NCBI GenBank assembly: GCA_019913005.1
Contig: JAIOHL010000038.1
Location: 1-64,000, forward strand
DNA length: 64,000 nt
DNA from: Anaerolineae bacterium
Lineage (GTDB): Bacteria; Chloroflexota; Anaerolineae; Aggregatilineales; J027
Reading direction: 5' to 3'
The translations under genes and the position numbers were made by a program. Positions 54,019 to 64,000 of this stretch are shown here, piece after piece. The first letter of the stretch is position 1. The number at the start of each line of letters is the position of its first letter. The notes under the pieces are model-generated. The model saw only the letters and a list, made by a program, of their open reading frames with translations. It did no database searches and had not been told where the DNA came from.

Positions 54019-55383
54019 ATGACGATTAACGTGGATTCAATTCTGGTCATTGGACACCGTAATCCAGACATGGATTCGATTGCAGCGGCCATCAATTATG
54101 CTTGGTTATTGGAACAAACCACTTCAGATAAACACATCGCAGGGCGAGTTGGGCAGGTGAATGCGCAGACAGCCTTCGCCCTTGAACATTTCAACATTAC
54201 CCCACCCACCCTCGTCACCGATGTGCGGGTACGGGTCAGTGATCTGGTTGAATTTTTGCCCTTTTTGCAGCCCCACCAGACACTGTTGGACGCCTGTCAG
54301 AGCATCGCCAACACCCGCCGTTCCGCCCCCTTGCTGGATACCGATCATAAACCGATTGGCCTGATTTCTGGCGCAGGTCTATTTGCGACGATGGCTGATG
54401 CCCTCAGTTCTACCTCGGTGCTGGCCCTTGCCAAAGAATTTGACCGTCCGGCGCAGGCAGCAGTGGATACCAGCGGCATCATCCTACATGGCGAAGAGTT
54501 TATTCGAGATGTCATCAATCAAGTCTTGCGCTCCGACCCCGATGAATTTTTGGTAGTAGACAGCGACGGGCGCTATATCGGGTTGTGCCGCAAATCGCAT
54601 CTATTGTCGCCTCCCCGTCGGCGCATTGTCATGGTTGACCACAATGAATTAGGTCAAGCCGTGCCCGGTTTGGATGAGGCCGAAGTAATCGAAGTCTTGG
54701 ATCATCACCGCCTAAATACTGTTCCTACCTCCGTGCCAATTCATTTCCGCATCGAACCCGTTGGCAGTTGCTCAACGTTGGTAGCCGAACGGGGAATAGA
54801 GCAAGGTATCGCTTTTCCAAAAGGAATGGCAGGATTGCTCTTATGTGGCATCCTCTCGGATACATTAACGTTTCGTTCACCGACGGTAACGGCACGGGAT
54901 CGCAACGCAGGCATCAAACTGGCGATTATGGCCGAACTTGCACCCGCCGATGCTCATGAAAGACAGGTGATGCAGGCCATTACTGAATTAGGTCAACAGT
55001 TGCTCTCTGCTGGGGCAGGCCTAGAAACACGTCCTGCTGAGGAAATTGTGAACACCGACATCAAGTTCTATGAAACGAACGGCCTCAAAGTTGGGATTGC
55101 TCAAGTAGAGGTCGCCAATCTATCAGAATTGACTGACCGATTGAGTGAACTGCGCGAGACCTTACAACAGTTGACTGAAAGCCAAAATTTATCCCTAGCT
55201 CTCCTGATGGTAACAGATGTAGTACGGGGCAACAGCCGTTTAGTCGCCGTTGGTCAGCATCGCGTCATTTCCATGCTGCCCTACACCCGCCTTGATGATG
55301 ATACCCTTGACGCACCGGGGGTGATGTCGCGCAAGAAACAACTGCTGCCAACCGTTTTTGCGGTGCTTTCGCAAGCCACCTAA
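54019..55383 (+). CDS. ppaC: Manganese-dependent inorganic pyrophosphatase with CBS domains
   Basis: A 454-residue family II pyrophosphatase. DHH domain motifs are VIGHRNPDMDSIAAAINYAW at the N-terminus and, after an insertion, VMVDHNELGQA and VLDHHRLN; the C-terminal DHHA2 domain includes KFYETNGLKVGIAQVEV and the cationic substrate site near VMSRKKQLLPTVFAV. The insertion of roughly 170 residues (about 65-235) contains two CBS domains (LQPHQTLLDACQSIANTRRSAPLLDTDHKPIGLISG and VLRSDPDEFLVVDSDGRYIGLC), known in other bacteria to bind AMP, ADP or diadenosine phosphates and to adjust activity. It hydrolyses PPi to phosphate. ATG 54019 has AAAGGAAC upstream. Confidence 0.92.
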   Translation: MTINVDSILVIGHRNPDMDSIAAAINYAWLLEQTTSDKHIAGRVGQVNAQTAFALEHFNITPPTLVTDVRVRVSDLVEFLPFLQPHQTLLDACQSIANTRRSAPLLDTDHKPIGLISGAGLFATMADALSSTSVLALAKEFDRPAQAAVDTSGIILHGEEFIRDVINQVLRSDPDEFLVVDSDGRYIGLCRKSHLLSPPRRRIVMVDHNELGQAVPGLDEAEVIEVLDHHRLNTVPTSVPIHFRIEPVGSCSTLVAERGIEQGIAFPKGMAGLLLCGILSDTLTFRSPTVTARDRNAGIKLAIMAELAPADAHERQVMQAITELGQQLLSAGAGLETRPAEEIVNTDIKFYETNGLKVGIAQVEVANLSELTDRLSELRETLQQLTESQNLSLALLMVTDVVRGNSRLVAVGQHRVISMLPYTRLDDDTLDAPGVMSRKKQLLPTVFAVLSQAT

Positions 55384-55397
55384 GTGATACCTCACTC

Positions 55398-55432
55398 AAA
55401 AACCAGCCGTCTCTTTGGATTGCTGGTTTTTT
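55398..55432 (+). terminator. Rho-independent terminator of the pyrophosphatase gene
   Basis: AAAAACCAGC pairs with GCTGGTTTTT around a 15-base loop, followed by TTAATT; ten T or A bases close the stem. It lies 15 bases after the stop. Confidence 0.85.
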
Positions 55433-55469
55433 AATTCTCCCTCCTGCCAAGCAGAGAATGAGGCGCTAT

Positions 55470-56822
55470 CTATATCTGTTCCTCCGATGTGGCTTGAATT
55501 GGATTGGGTAAAGCAGCGGGTTTGATAAACAAGAAGCTAAGAACTAAGAGGCTGCCGATCACGACGCTACCTATTAGAAATGGCGCATTAATGCCATAGT
55601 TCTCGAAAAGAAAGCCGCCGATCAATGGCGCAATCGCATTCGCCGCACTCACCGATGACGCACTCAAGCCAAGCACACTTCCATACTCGCGTTGATGAAC
55701 CCGTTTGGTGATCAGGCTGTTTAACCCCGGACGAATTAGCCCTGCCCCGATTGAAATGGGGACAATGATGACAAGCAGCCAGCTTACCCCCCAAATGCCC
55801 CGGTATGTGTCGTCGGGTAGCTCAATCGCGGTTGCATCGGTAATCGAACTGACATCCGATTCAGACTCTGACAACAATTTTTCTTCAACCGCCTCGCGTT
55901 TGTAAAAGGGATGGGGTTGATTTGGGGTAAGCGCAATTAATACCAATCCTGCTGTGAGCAAACCCAACGCCAAATTGATCATTTTGACTTCGCCATACTT
56001 GCGTGTCCATGGGCCAATAAACCTTCCTTGCACCATCACCAATGTGATACCCACCACCACAAAAACGAGTGCATTACCTTGCCCAAGCAGACCGAGCCGG
56101 CTCAAGGTGAACAACCCAAGTAGGCTCTCAAATCCAAAAAAGACCAATTGCTGAATAAAGACGAAGATCAGCAAAATACTGATGTTGCGATTCCGCACGA
56201 GCGTCAGGGCTGTCGAAGACTTGGCGTCTTTATGTTTATGGCGCAGATCGGATGGCAATGTTTCCCGAAAGACAAAAAATGTTAGGAGGATAGACAGAAA
56301 CGAGCAGGCAGCAGCGACAAACGCTGGCATTTGGATATTGTCGGTCAATGCAAGTGTGAAGATCGAGATCAGCGGGCCAAGAACAAACCCTAGTCCAAAA
56401 GCTGCCCCTATCAACCCCAACCCCTGAGCACGGGTCTTATCATCCGTAATATCACTCAAAGCCGCCTGTGCGGTGGAAATATTCGCGCCAAACAAGCCAT
56501 CAAAGACCCGTGACGCGATAATCCAAATCAGTGAGTTCGCGGAGCCCAACATGATAAAACCCACACAGGTGGTAATCTGGCTAATCAGGAGGAGGGGTTT
56601 ACGACCAAAGCGATCCGAGAGCGTTCCCATAAGCGGCAAGCCGATCAGTTGGGCAATCGGAAACGCCGCCACCACTAGACCGATTTCGATTGGGGATGCC
56701 CCATAAGTTGCCGCGTACAAGTGCAGCAATGGCAAAATCAAAGATAGGCCCAATACATCAAACAGCACAAGGACAAAGATGGGCAAGGCACGATGGTAAT
56801 CTAAGCGATGTTCTGATTTCAT
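55470..56822 (-). CDS. MFS transporter (TetA/drug-exporter-like)
   Basis: A 450-residue membrane protein with twelve predicted helices and a long cytoplasmic loop between helices 6 and 7 extended by an acidic stretch (EAVEEKLLSESESDVSSITDA) in the later part. The MFS signature GTLSDRFGRKPLLL between helices 2 and 3 is intact. Such proteins export drugs or metabolites by proton antiport; the substrate is unknown. It starts 22 bases after hemL in the same direction, so it may be the last gene of the heme operon, perhaps moving a porphyrin, but this is only inferred from position. Confidence 0.88.
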   Translation of the reverse strand: MKSEHRLDYHRALPIFVLVLFDVLGLSLILPLLHLYAATYGASPIEIGLVVAAFPIAQLIGLPLMGTLSDRFGRKPLLLISQITTCVGFIMLGSANSLIWIIASRVFDGLFGANISTAQAALSDITDDKTRAQGLGLIGAAFGLGFVLGPLISIFTLALTDNIQMPAFVAAACSFLSILLTFFVFRETLPSDLRHKHKDAKSSTALTLVRNRNISILLIFVFIQQLVFFGFESLLGLFTLSRLGLLGQGNALVFVVVGITLVMVQGRFIGPWTRKYGEVKMINLALGLLTAGLVLIALTPNQPHPFYKREAVEEKLLSESESDVSSITDATAIELPDDTYRGIWGVSWLLVIIVPISIGAGLIRPGLNSLITKRVHQREYGSVLGLSASSVSAANAIAPLIGGFLFENYGINAPFLIGSVVIGSLLVLSFLFIKPAALPNPIQATSEEQI

Positions 56823-56843
56823 AGTATGTGGTGTTGCGATTTT

Positions 56844-58148
56844 TCAGTTTGATAAAAGATGGGTAAGGCTATCCTGTGACGCCGAAATGGTGGCTTGGAC
56901 GTCATCCATTGTATGGGCACTGCTCAAAAAGCCTGCCTCAAATTGGCTTGGTGCTAAGTACACCCCGCGTTCTAACATGGCATGGAAAAATTTGGCGTAG
57001 CGTTCCGTATGGGCATGTTGCTTGGCACTGGCATAATCGTGGATGACTGCATCCGGCGTTTTTAAAAAGTAAAATCCAAACATTGTCCCCACGCTGCCCG
57101 CCTGTAATGGCACACCCAGCGATTGGGCCACCTCAACCAATCCGTTTATCAAGGCAGCAGTCAACTTTTCTGCATCATCGAATAATCCACCGTTGAAGAG
57201 TGTCCGCAGGGTTGCGATTCCCGCCGCCATCGCCAACGGGTTGCCAGACAAAGTACCTGCTTGATACATAGTGCCTGATGGGGCAACATGCTGCATGATG
57301 TCACGTTTTCCAGCATAGGCCCCAACAGGCAATCCCCCGCCGATGACCTTGCCCAAACAGGTGATGTCGGGGTCAAGATTCCACTCGGCTTGTGCGCCAC
57401 CGGGTGCGACGCGGAAACCCGTCATAACTTCATCCAAAATGAAGACCGCGCCATACTGCTTGCAAAGGTCATGGAGGCCCTGCAAGAAGCCGGGTTGTGG
57501 CAATACAAAGCCCATATTGGCGGCGATGGGTTCAACAATAACCGCCGCAATCGAATCGGGGTTTTGCTCAAAAAGCGTCCGTACTTGGTCAAGGTCATTA
57601 TAGGAAGCGGTCAGTGTATGGGCGGCAGTCGAATTAGGTACGCCGGGGGAATCGGGCAGGCCAAGCGTGGCGACCCCGCTACCAGCCTGCACCAGCAGCA
57701 TATCGGCATGACCATGATAACATCCGGCAAATTTGATGATTTTGTCTCGTTCGGTATAGGCGCGTGCCAATCGCAGCGCACTCATGCAGGCTTCCGTGCC
57801 ACTGTTGACAAAACGAATCATGTCTATGGAAGGGACGGTCTGAATGACCAACTCAGCCAAGTCATTCTCAAGTCGGGTCGGTGCGCCATAGCTCGTCCCA
57901 TTGGCGGCGGTTTCAGCAATCGCTTCGACCACCGCTTCATGGGCATGGCCCAAAATCAACGGCCCCCACGACAGCACGTAATCTATGTACCGATTCCCAT
58001 CCGCATCCCAGATATACGCGCCCTTGCCACGCTCGATAAAACGCGGTGTGCCACCCACACTGCGAAAGGCGCGTACTGGGCTATTGACCCCTCCCGGTAT
58101 CAGGTGTTGTGCTTTCTGAAATAACTTTTCGGATTGGACGGTTTTCAT
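56844..58148 (-). CDS. hemL: Glutamate-1-semialdehyde 2,1-aminomutase
   Basis: A 434-residue PLP enzyme forming 5-aminolevulinate from glutamate-1-semialdehyde, the second step of the C5 heme pathway. Landmarks are [18 protein letters not shown] at the N-terminus, [51 protein letters not shown] and the PLP lysine in [19 protein letters not shown]. Length and motifs are normal. Its start overlaps the hemG stop by four bases. Last dedicated gene of the heme operon in transcription order. Confidence 0.96.
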   Translation of the reverse strand: MKTVQSEKLFQKAQHLIPGGVNSPVRAFRSVGGTPRFIERGKGAYIWDADGNRYIDYVLSWGPLILGHAHEAVVEAIAETAANGTSYGAPTRLENDLAELVIQTVPSIDMIRFVNSGTEACMSALRLARAYTERDKIIKFAGCYHGHADMLLVQAGSGVATLGLPDSPGVPNSTAAHTLTASYNDLDQVRTLFEQNPDSIAAVIVEPIAANMGFVLPQPGFLQGLHDLCKQYGAVFILDEVMTGFRVAPGGAQAEWNLDPDITCLGKVIGGGLPVGAYAGKRDIMQHVAPSGTMYQAGTLSGNPLAMAAGIATLRTLFNGGLFDDAEKLTAALINGLVEVAQSLGVPLQAGSVGTMFGFYFLKTPDAVIHDYASAKQHAHTERYAKFFHAMLERGVYLAPSQFEAGFLSSAHTMDDVQATISASQDSLTHLLSN

Positions 58149-59641
58149 TCCACAACCTCAGATTGTTGAATTTTTTCAAGTAATTTACTGACCGTTTGTT
58201 GGGATTGATAAATGCAGTCCGGCATCCCGACTCCTCGAAAAGCACTGCCTGTAACCATTATCCCCTGTGGCAATTTCGCTTCAATGGCTTCAATCAGCTT
58301 CAGATGGTCAACATCATACTGCGGATTAGCTTGATGCCAGCGATAAATGCGGTGGAACAGTGGGTCGGATTCGATGCCCAAAATATTACGAAGTTCTTGA
58401 CGTATCACGCCAAGGAGTTGGTCATCATGGAAAGACATCGTTTCCGGGCTGCGTGATCCACCAAAGAAGACCCGCAGCAGCACATAGCCCTCCGGCGCAC
58501 GATGGTCAAACTTGATGGACGAAATGGTAATGGCATTGATGGGGCGGCGTTCACTCTTGGGCACAACCAAGCCAAAGCCATGCAAAGGCCGTTTGATAGC
58601 CTCTGCCTTGAATGCCAGCGAAATCGTGCCCGTGCTGACATACCGTATCGTGGAAAGTTTTTCACTAACCGTTGGTGCGATCTCTTGCAACAAATTCGCT
58701 GCGATGTAGGCAGGCGATGTGAGCACAATCGCATCCGCCTTGAGGATTTCGCCCTGCTGAGTCACGACCACATATTGCCCATCGGCATCGCGTTGGATTC
58801 GCGCCACTTTTGTACCGAGCCGCAAATCACCCTCAAGACGGCCTACGAGTGTATCCACCAATTCTTGTGTGCCACCCTGCAAGGACATAAACATGGCGAT
58901 TTTGGGCATATTGGATGATGGGGGCGCGGCATGAGATGCCTGCTGACGACGCGATGCCACCATCCCACGAATCAGACTACGGTGCTGCTGTTCCAATTGT
59001 CGGAAACGCGGAAACGTCGCCAGAATACTTTGTTTATCGGCCTCGGCATTATAGATACCGGACATCAGGGGTTCGGCGATTTTATCAAGGGCCTCATTCC
59101 CCAGTCGGCGGCGTACAAATTCGGCTAAAGTTTCATCCTGTTCGTCACGTTTGGGTGGGATAAATAAATCCAACCCCATCCGTAGTTTGCCGAGAGGTGA
59201 AATCAGGCGAGAGAAAACAAACGGCTTAAATTTGGTCGGCACAATCAACAAGAGGCCATCGGGTAATTTGACGGGTTTGCCACGATGCAAGACATAGACC
59301 GTTCGCATCTGGTCGTTCGTCCCCAACAGGCGATCTCCCAAGCCTAGTTCTTGGGCCAAGCGGAGTGCCCCCGGTTTTTGCGTCAAGAAAGAATCTGGGC
59401 CTGCCTCGACCACAAAAGGGGTATCACTGAAACCGTCTACGTGTTCGGTTAGGATTTTGCCACCCCACCGATCTGAGGCTTCTAGAACGGTATACCCAAT
59501 ATCAAGCCCTTGATTATCGGATTGCCGCTGCAAATACCATGCCGCGCTTAGGCCGGAAATCCCCCCACCGATAATGACGACATGCCGCCGTAGGGCTGAT
59601 CGGGAATCGGCCTTGTTGGACTCTAATACCGCTGCTGTCAT
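58145..59641 (-). CDS. hemG: Protoporphyrinogen oxidase (HemY/PgoX type)
   Basis: A 498-residue FAD-dependent, oxygen-using protoporphyrinogen IX oxidase or coproporphyrinogen oxidase of the HemY family. The FAD-binding motif is [17 protein letters not shown], followed by [13 protein letters not shown]; conserved middle parts are [23 protein letters not shown] and [28 protein letters not shown]; the C-terminus has [21 protein letters not shown]. It catalyses a six-electron oxidation at or near the membrane. Both its ends overlap neighbours (hemE upstream, hemL downstream) by four bases. Confidence 0.93.
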   Translation of the reverse strand: MTAAVLESNKADSRSALRRHVVIIGGGISGLSAAWYLQRQSDNQGLDIGYTVLEASDRWGGKILTEHVDGFSDTPFVVEAGPDSFLTQKPGALRLAQELGLGDRLLGTNDQMRTVYVLHRGKPVKLPDGLLLIVPTKFKPFVFSRLISPLGKLRMGLDLFIPPKRDEQDETLAEFVRRRLGNEALDKIAEPLMSGIYNAEADKQSILATFPRFRQLEQQHRSLIRGMVASRRQQASHAAPPSSNMPKIAMFMSLQGGTQELVDTLVGRLEGDLRLGTKVARIQRDADGQYVVVTQQGEILKADAIVLTSPAYIAANLLQEIAPTVSEKLSTIRYVSTGTISLAFKAEAIKRPLHGFGLVVPKSERRPINAITISSIKFDHRAPEGYVLLRVFFGGSRSPETMSFHDDQLLGVIRQELRNILGIESDPLFHRIYRWHQANPQYDVDHLKLIEAIEAKLPQGIMVTGSAFRGVGMPDCIYQSQQTVSKLLEKIQQSEVVE

Positions 59642-60741
59642 GCGCTTGCATTCCTATTCAATTGCTGACTGTACTCATGCACAAAATCCACCAGACGCCG
59701 CACATTTTCAATCGGTGTTTCCGGTAAAATGCCGTGACCGACATTAAAAATGTGACCGGGTTTGCCTTTTACGCTGTCCAAAATATGACGGGTACGCACC
59801 TTGAGCGCCTCCCAATCAGCAAACAGCGCAACCGGGTCAAGATTGCCCTGTATAGCAACATTGTCTCCAAGCTGCTGCCAAGCCCGTGCGAGGTCAATGC
59901 GCCAATCTACGCCGATGACATCTCCCCCGGCGGATTGGATGAGGCCTAACATCCCACTGGTGTTCGTGCCAAAATGGATAATCGGCACACCGGATTCCCC
60001 CGCGATTTCCAATACATGACGGCTATATGGCAGGACGTAATGTTCATATTCGAAGGGACTTAGATCACCTACCCAGCTATCAAATAGTTGGAGGACTTGC
60101 GCCCCTGCCCGTGCCTGTGCCAAAAGATAATGCCCCGCGACTTCACTTAGTTTGGTCATCAGGCTGTGCCACAAGGCCGGTTGACTCATCATCATATTTT
60201 TGACCGCGATCCGGTTGCGACTGCTGCCGCCTTCTACCGCATAGCTGGCAAGGGTAAACGGTGCGCCGCTGAATCCAATGAGGGGGATGCCGCGCTGGTC
60301 TAATTCATGCCGTGCCAATGTGATGGCCTTCAACGTAAAGTGCAGCGTTTCTTCAGGGGGCAGCACCCGCAAACGCTCAATATCCTCGGCAGTGCGGACG
60401 GGGTTGTGGATGATCGGCCCTTCGCCTTTGACAAACTCCAATTCCAATCCCATGCCTTCAAGGGGTGGCAATATATCAGCAAAAATAATCGCCGCATCCA
60501 AATCAAAGGCATTGATGGGCTGAAGAGTCACTTCGCAGGCCAGTTCTGGCGTCTTAATCATCTCTAGGATGGTGTATTTTTCACGCAGTTTGCGATACTC
60601 CGCCATGTACCGTCCGGCTTGGCGCATCAGCCAAATCGGGGTCATATCCGTTGGCTGACGATGACAGGCCCGCAGAAAACGGCTGTCTTGCAGAATATCC
60701 TGTACAGCGCTGACAGGCATGGGGCTTATTCGGTAATCCAT
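59638..60741 (-). CDS. hemE: Uroporphyrinogen decarboxylase
   Basis: A 367-residue enzyme that decarboxylates the four acetate chains of uroporphyrinogen III to give coproporphyrinogen III. The N-terminal active-site segment is [22 protein letters not shown], followed by [16 protein letters not shown] (substrate Asp), [28 protein letters not shown] and [10 protein letters not shown]; the C-terminus has [11 protein letters not shown]. The start is taken at ATG 60741 (AGAGG seven bases before), overlapping the end of hemB by 16 bases; ATG 60720 is possible but lacks a site. Confidence 0.95.
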   Translation of the reverse strand: MDYRISPMPVSAVQDILQDSRFLRACHRQPTDMTPIWLMRQAGRYMAEYRKLREKYTILEMIKTPELACEVTLQPINAFDLDAAIIFADILPPLEGMGLELEFVKGEGPIIHNPVRTAEDIERLRVLPPEETLHFTLKAITLARHELDQRGIPLIGFSGAPFTLASYAVEGGSSRNRIAVKNMMMSQPALWHSLMTKLSEVAGHYLLAQARAGAQVLQLFDSWVGDLSPFEYEHYVLPYSRHVLEIAGESGVPIIHFGTNTSGMLGLIQSAGGDVIGVDWRIDLARAWQQLGDNVAIQGNLDPVALFADWEALKVRTRHILDSVKGKPGHIFNVGHGILPETPIENVRRLVDFVHEYSQQLNRNASA

Positions 60742-61754
60742 TGGGCCGCCTCTTTCGCAAAATAGGTGAGGATCAAATCCGCGCCAGCCCGTTTGATGCT
60801 GGTCAGGGTTTCCAATGCACAGCGCCGCAGGTCTATCCATCCATTGGCAGCCGCAGCGTGAAGCATCGCATATTCGCCACTGACTTGATACGCCGCGACG
60901 GGCAGGTTGTAAGATTGGCGAACCGCGCTGAGAACATCGAGATAGGGCAAAGCAGGCTTGACCATTAGCATGTCTGCCCCTTCAGCGACATCCAGCGCGA
61001 CTTCCTTCAGCGCCTCACGACGATTGGCCGGGTCCATCTGGTATTCGCTGCGATCTCCAAATTGGGGTGGACTTTCGGCAGCATCACGGAACGGGCCATA
61101 AAACCCACTGGCATATTTGGCGGCGTAGCTCATGATGACTACGTGGTCGAACCCGGCATCATCCAATCCGGCCCGAATCGCCCCCACCATGCCATCCATC
61201 ATGCCCGACGGCGCGATGATGTCCGTCCCCGCTTCGGCATGGACAATTGAAGCTCGTGCCAATAATTCGAGTGTCGGGTCGTTCAGTAGATAGCCTTCGG
61301 GCAAATGTGGCTGATAATAGGTATCACCCGGCTGGTTAATAATCCCACAATGCCCATGATCGGTATATTCGCAAAAGCACATATCCGAAATGACCATCAT
61401 TTCCGGCACGGCATCTTTGATAGCCCGAATCGCGCTGGGGATGATGCCGTTCGGTTCATAATTCTCACTTCCGCAGGCATCTTTCACATCGGGGATACCA
61501 AACAGAATGACCGCCGGAATGCCCAGTTGATAGGCGGTACGGACTTCCCCCACCACACGGTCAATTGACCATTGAAACTGACCGGGCATTGACCGAATCG
61601 GTTGTTGAATGTCGTGCCCATGCCGAATGAACAGCGGGTAGATGAAATCATCGGGGGATAAACTGGTTTCCCGTACCATCCGGCGCAACGCTTGGGTTCG
61701 ACGCAGGCGGCGTGGACGAATAACAGGGGTTATCTCAGATTGAGTTGAGGTCAT
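60726..61754 (-). CDS. hemB: Porphobilinogen synthase (5-aminolevulinate dehydratase)
   Basis: A 342-residue TIM-barrel enzyme joining two 5-aminolevulinates to porphobilinogen. Schiff-base lysines are in [16 protein letters not shown] and [13 protein letters not shown]. The metal-site segment [15 protein letters not shown] carries the three Cys of the zinc-dependent class. Overlaps hemD upstream by four bases and hemE downstream by 16. Normal length for the family. Confidence 0.96.
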   Translation of the reverse strand: MTSTQSEITPVIRPRRLRRTQALRRMVRETSLSPDDFIYPLFIRHGHDIQQPIRSMPGQFQWSIDRVVGEVRTAYQLGIPAVILFGIPDVKDACGSENYEPNGIIPSAIRAIKDAVPEMMVISDMCFCEYTDHGHCGIINQPGDTYYQPHLPEGYLLNDPTLELLARASIVHAEAGTDIIAPSGMMDGMVGAIRAGLDDAGFDHVVIMSYAAKYASGFYGPFRDAAESPPQFGDRSEYQMDPANRREALKEVALDVAEGADMLMVKPALPYLDVLSAVRQSYNLPVAAYQVSGEYAMLHAAAANGWIDLRRCALETLTSIKRAGADLILTYFAKEAAQWITE

Positions 61755-62545
61755 AGTTGTCTCTCAGTTGATGCAAAATAGGTCTCTAAGATAGCGACGA
61801 GGCCCTCTAGGGAATGCTCGCTGGGAACATCCACGAGGGGAAAGCCATACGCTTGTGCAGTGGTCGCCGTCTTTGGGCCAATGCAGGCAGCAGGTACAGC
61901 AAGGGCCGTTTCCAATCTTCCGCCTTCGTTTTGTAGGCGTTCAACAAAGTAAGTGACGGTAGAGGAACTGGTAAAGGTGAGTATATCTACCTGTCCCTGG
62001 GTTAACAGATAGGCAATATTCACCCCGCCCGTGCCACGCACCGTTTGATAAGCCGTTACAACGGTGACGTTTGCCCCACGCGCTGTCAAATGTTCAGTCA
62101 ATGTCGGGCGTGCAAGGGTGGATTCTGGCAACAATACCCGTTCCCCGACCTTCAACGGCAGGTGATTTACCAATGATTCGGCAATATATTCGGCTGGTAA
62201 ATCGGCGACTTCAAGTCCAAGATTTTGACGGGCAGCCTCAGCAGTCGCAGGCCCTATCACCGCCGTCTGAAAATTCCTTCCGTTGAGGGTCAGCCCCAAC
62301 CCAGCAAGGCGTTCTGCAATGGCAAATACGGTATTGGCACTCGTCAAGATCAGCCACTCAAAATTCCCTGCCGTCAAATCAAACAATGCCGCATCCAATA
62401 ACGAGGGGTCATCCGGCGGGGTAATGGCGATACAGGGGTAATCCAGCGGTATAGCATCGTGTTGGCGCAACAAGATGTTGAGCGCCTCGGCTTGATGGAC
62501 GGCCCGTGTATTCACAATCCGCTTACCCACCAGCCCACTCATCAT
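61751..62545 (-). CDS. hemD: Uroporphyrinogen-III synthase
   Basis: A 264-residue two-lobe protein that closes and isomerises hydroxymethylbilane to uroporphyrinogen III. The family is weakly conserved; recognisable pieces are [37 protein letters not shown] (TSxN substrate motif), [18 protein letters not shown] and [18 protein letters not shown]. The gene context between hemC and hemB settles the assignment. The start ATGATG overlaps the hemC stop. Confidence 0.9.
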   Translation of the reverse strand: MMSGLVGKRIVNTRAVHQAEALNILLRQHDAIPLDYPCIAITPPDDPSLLDAALFDLTAGNFEWLILTSANTVFAIAERLAGLGLTLNGRNFQTAVIGPATAEAARQNLGLEVADLPAEYIAESLVNHLPLKVGERVLLPESTLARPTLTEHLTARGANVTVVTAYQTVRGTGGVNIAYLLTQGQVDILTFTSSSTVTYFVERLQNEGGRLETALAVPAACIGPKTATTAQAYGFPLVDVPSEHSLEGLVAILETYFASTERQL

Positions 62546-63480
62546 TGATTCTCCATTAGTCCCTTTGCCCCTTTTTCGATGGCTTCTCGAGCTAGAGTGA
62601 TACCCAGCGCGTAGGCTGATTGCTCATCATTTACTGTAGCAGCGGTGGCCGTGACGTCAATTTGCTGTACGCCATCCGGGGCGGAGACTCGTCCACGCAG
62701 TACCAGTTTGTTTTCTTGAATTTGGGCATAGGCGGCGACAGGCACAGAACACCCCCCACCCAACCCCGCAAGGAAAGCCCGTTCAGCAGTAATGGCGAGC
62801 GCAGTATCTTGATGATGGATAATTTTTAGGATCTCCAATAGCATCGGTTCGTCGCGGGTCTGTACGGCAATCGCACCTTGGCCGGGGGCGGGCAGCATGG
62901 CTTCAAAATCCAGCACTTCGCTGACTACCTCCAAACGCCCTAGTCGCTCCAAACCCGCATAAGCCAACAGAATGGCATCATAGTCACCATCCTCCGCCAA
63001 CGCTTTTTGGATGCGTGTATCTACATTGCCGCGAATATCAATCGTTTTCAGATCAGGCCGAAGGTGACGAAGTTGCGCCGCCCGACGAGTGCTACTGGTA
63101 CCAACCCGTGCCCCATTCGGTAAAGTCGCAAGGCTATACTCTCGGCGGCTGATCAGGGTGTCGGCGGGATTCGCTCGTTTGGGGATTGCCCCAACGACCA
63201 ATCCGTCGGGCTGTTCGGTGGGTAAATCTTTCAGGCTGTGAACGGCACAATCAATGCGTTTTTCATGCAGTGCCAATTCCAATTCCGCCGTAAAAACGCC
63301 CTTGCCCCCCACCAGTGGAAGCGGTGTATGCAAGATTTCATCCCCCCGCGTTTTGATTATCTCGTATTCGAGATGCAAAGCAGGCACGGCTTCTTGCAAT
63401 AACTTCATGATGTGCCGGGTTTGCCACAGCGCTAAATCCGAGCCGCGTGTCCCGAATCGTAGTGTTTTGACTGTACTCAT
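62542..63480 (-). CDS. hemC: Hydroxymethylbilane synthase (porphobilinogen deaminase)
   Basis: A 312-residue enzyme that assembles four porphobilinogens on a dipyrromethane cofactor. The N-terminus KTLRFGTRGSDLALWQTRHI, VHSLKDLPTEQPDGLVVGAIPKR (catalytic Asp of SLKDLP), RVGTSSTRRAAQL and the cofactor-bearing Cys in GLGGGCSVPVAAYA are all present. The frame is open to 63525, but ATG 63480 overlaps the hemA stop (ATGA) and gives the family start. Overlaps hemD by four bases. Confidence 0.96.
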   Translation of the reverse strand: MSTVKTLRFGTRGSDLALWQTRHIMKLLQEAVPALHLEYEIIKTRGDEILHTPLPLVGGKGVFTAELELALHEKRIDCAVHSLKDLPTEQPDGLVVGAIPKRANPADTLISRREYSLATLPNGARVGTSSTRRAAQLRHLRPDLKTIDIRGNVDTRIQKALAEDGDYDAILLAYAGLERLGRLEVVSEVLDFEAMLPAPGQGAIAVQTRDEPMLLEILKIIHHQDTALAITAERAFLAGLGGGCSVPVAAYAQIQENKLVLRGRVSAPDGVQQIDVTATAATVNDEQSAYALGITLAREAIEKGAKGLMENQ

Positions 63481-64000
63481 TGAGTCTGACCTGTTGTGTA
63501 CGGCAAGATACATTGCAGATTGCATGGGTTGGACACCTGTTCCACCGTCCCCGCTAAACCGCAGTACCCCTCATCACATAGGCACTCATGGGCCTCACCA
63601 TCGTTCAGCGCAAACAATTCACGCACGGCATGGGCATAACCATAGCCGTTGCCCACGTTTGCTTGCATCTTTAAACGCGAGGTGGGTTCGTGCAATAGCC
63701 GATTCACGAGGCGATGGGCCATGCGGCTGACAAGTTGGCGAGTACGCTCATCAGCATCCGAAAGGCGGCCTAATGTCTCCAATAGTTCTTCATCGGCAAT
63801 ATTCTGTGCCCAATCCCGTAGATTCTTAATCACCGGAGTCACTTGGCGCCCTCTATACCATTCGAGAAAGCGTGCCATCTCCTGTTGGATAATCGCTTCA
63901 ACTTCTGGAACAGCAGCCTTCCGTAATTCAACATTGGTGTCCACCACCGATTGCAGGTCGTCAATATCGTAATATTGGATATTGGGCAGTTCCCGAACAC
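63477..64000 (-). CDS. hemA: Glutamyl-tRNA reductase, C-terminal part (5' end beyond window)
   Basis: The frame runs off the right edge; the last 174 residues are visible. They start with VRELPNIQYYDIDDLQSVVDTNVELRKA, which is the end of the NADPH domain and the long spine helix, followed by the dimerisation domain (IIQQEMARFLEWYRGRQVTPVIKNLR, RMAHRLVNRLLHEPTSRLK). The catalytic Cys and the NADPH motif lie outside. The C-terminal tail after FALNDGEA contains four Cys (ECLCDEGYCG, NPCNLQCIL), which is unusual for HemA and might bind metal or heme. It produces glutamate-1-semialdehyde from charged tRNA-Glu and is first in the operon. Confidence 0.94.
   Translation of the reverse strand, partial: VRELPNIQYYDIDDLQSVVDTNVELRKAAVPEVEAIIQQEMARFLEWYRGRQVTPVIKNLRDWAQNIADEELLETLGRLSDADERTRQLVSRMAHRLVNRLLHEPTSRLKMQANVGNGYGYAHAVRELFALNDGEAHECLCDEGYCGLAGTVEQVSNPCNLQCILPYTTGQTQ

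Noticed and set aside
57288-58124. 278-codon plus-strand frame
   Set aside because: Antisense to hemL; no ribosome binding site or recognisable motifs.
1-64000. CRISPR arrays, insertion sequences, rRNA, riboswitches
   Set aside because: No regularly spaced repeats, transposase genes or recognisable RNA motifs other than one tRNA were found by reading; T-box or known riboswitch cores were not seen in the longer leaders.

Overview
The window is chromosomal DNA from a bacterium, most probably a member of the Chloroflexota (Anaerolineae-like). This assignment is an inference from gene content: a large AfsR-like BTAD/NB-ARC/TPR regulator, a LysM lipoprotein, an archaeal-type glycogen debranching enzyme, MurJ, a two-domain YegD-like Hsp70, and a compact hem operon. 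No rRNA or marker protein is present to prove it. There is one tRNA, no CRISPR array and no recognisable insertion sequence. Coding density is high except for four looser stretches around 17.9, 23.7, 25.7 and 30.2 kb.

Layout. 0-2.4 kb: the end of an SH3b protein and a GT-C type membrane glycosyltransferase. 2.6-7.7 kb (+): a complete branched-chain amino acid type ABC importer (binding protein, two permeases, two ATPases) behind a good promoter and closed by a strong hairpin. 7.8-16.4 kb (-): one L-arabinose uptake and catabolism operon, transcribed right to left as sugar-binding protein, ATPase, two permeases, ribulokinase, ribulose-5-phosphate 4-epimerase, arabinose isomerase. It diverges from a LacI-family regulator (16.8 kb), and palindromic operators lie between them. 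18.2-23.4 kb (-): an orphan sugar-type binding protein, a large hybrid-domain histidine kinase and three stand-alone receiver proteins, which look like one signalling unit.

24-30 kb: a secreted eight-bladed-type propeller protein, then a small module made of a secreted 185-residue protein, a 1020-residue SARP/BTAD regulator and a secreted 72-residue peptide. A direct repeat with 11-bp period (GTAAC-N6-GTAAC) stands before each of the two secreted-protein genes, as expected of SARP binding sites, so the regulator plausibly controls its two neighbours. This is the best candidate for an undescribed system here. 30.4-41.3 kb: tRNA-Val, an ankyrin protein, a methyltransferase, glycogen debranching enzyme with a separate small CBM48 protein, a LysM lipoprotein, a PQQ-type propeller, MurJ and an unknown propeller-like protein.

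41.5-46 kb (+): Hsp70-like ATPase, HEAT/zinc-ribbon protein, PHB-depolymerase-like esterase and a thiolase homologue that lacks both its nucleophilic Cys and the C-terminal catalytic His. 46-47.3 kb (-): two tandem paralogues of unknown function. 47.5-55.4 kb: GAF-GAF histidine kinase, GT2 glycosyltransferase and polyprenyl-phosphate sugar transferase (exopolysaccharide), M20 peptidase, a metallophosphoesterase and a CBS-domain inorganic pyrophosphatase. 55.5-64 kb (-): an MFS exporter and a tightly overlapped heme operon hemA-hemC-hemD-hemB-hemE-hemG-hemL, with hemA running off the right edge.
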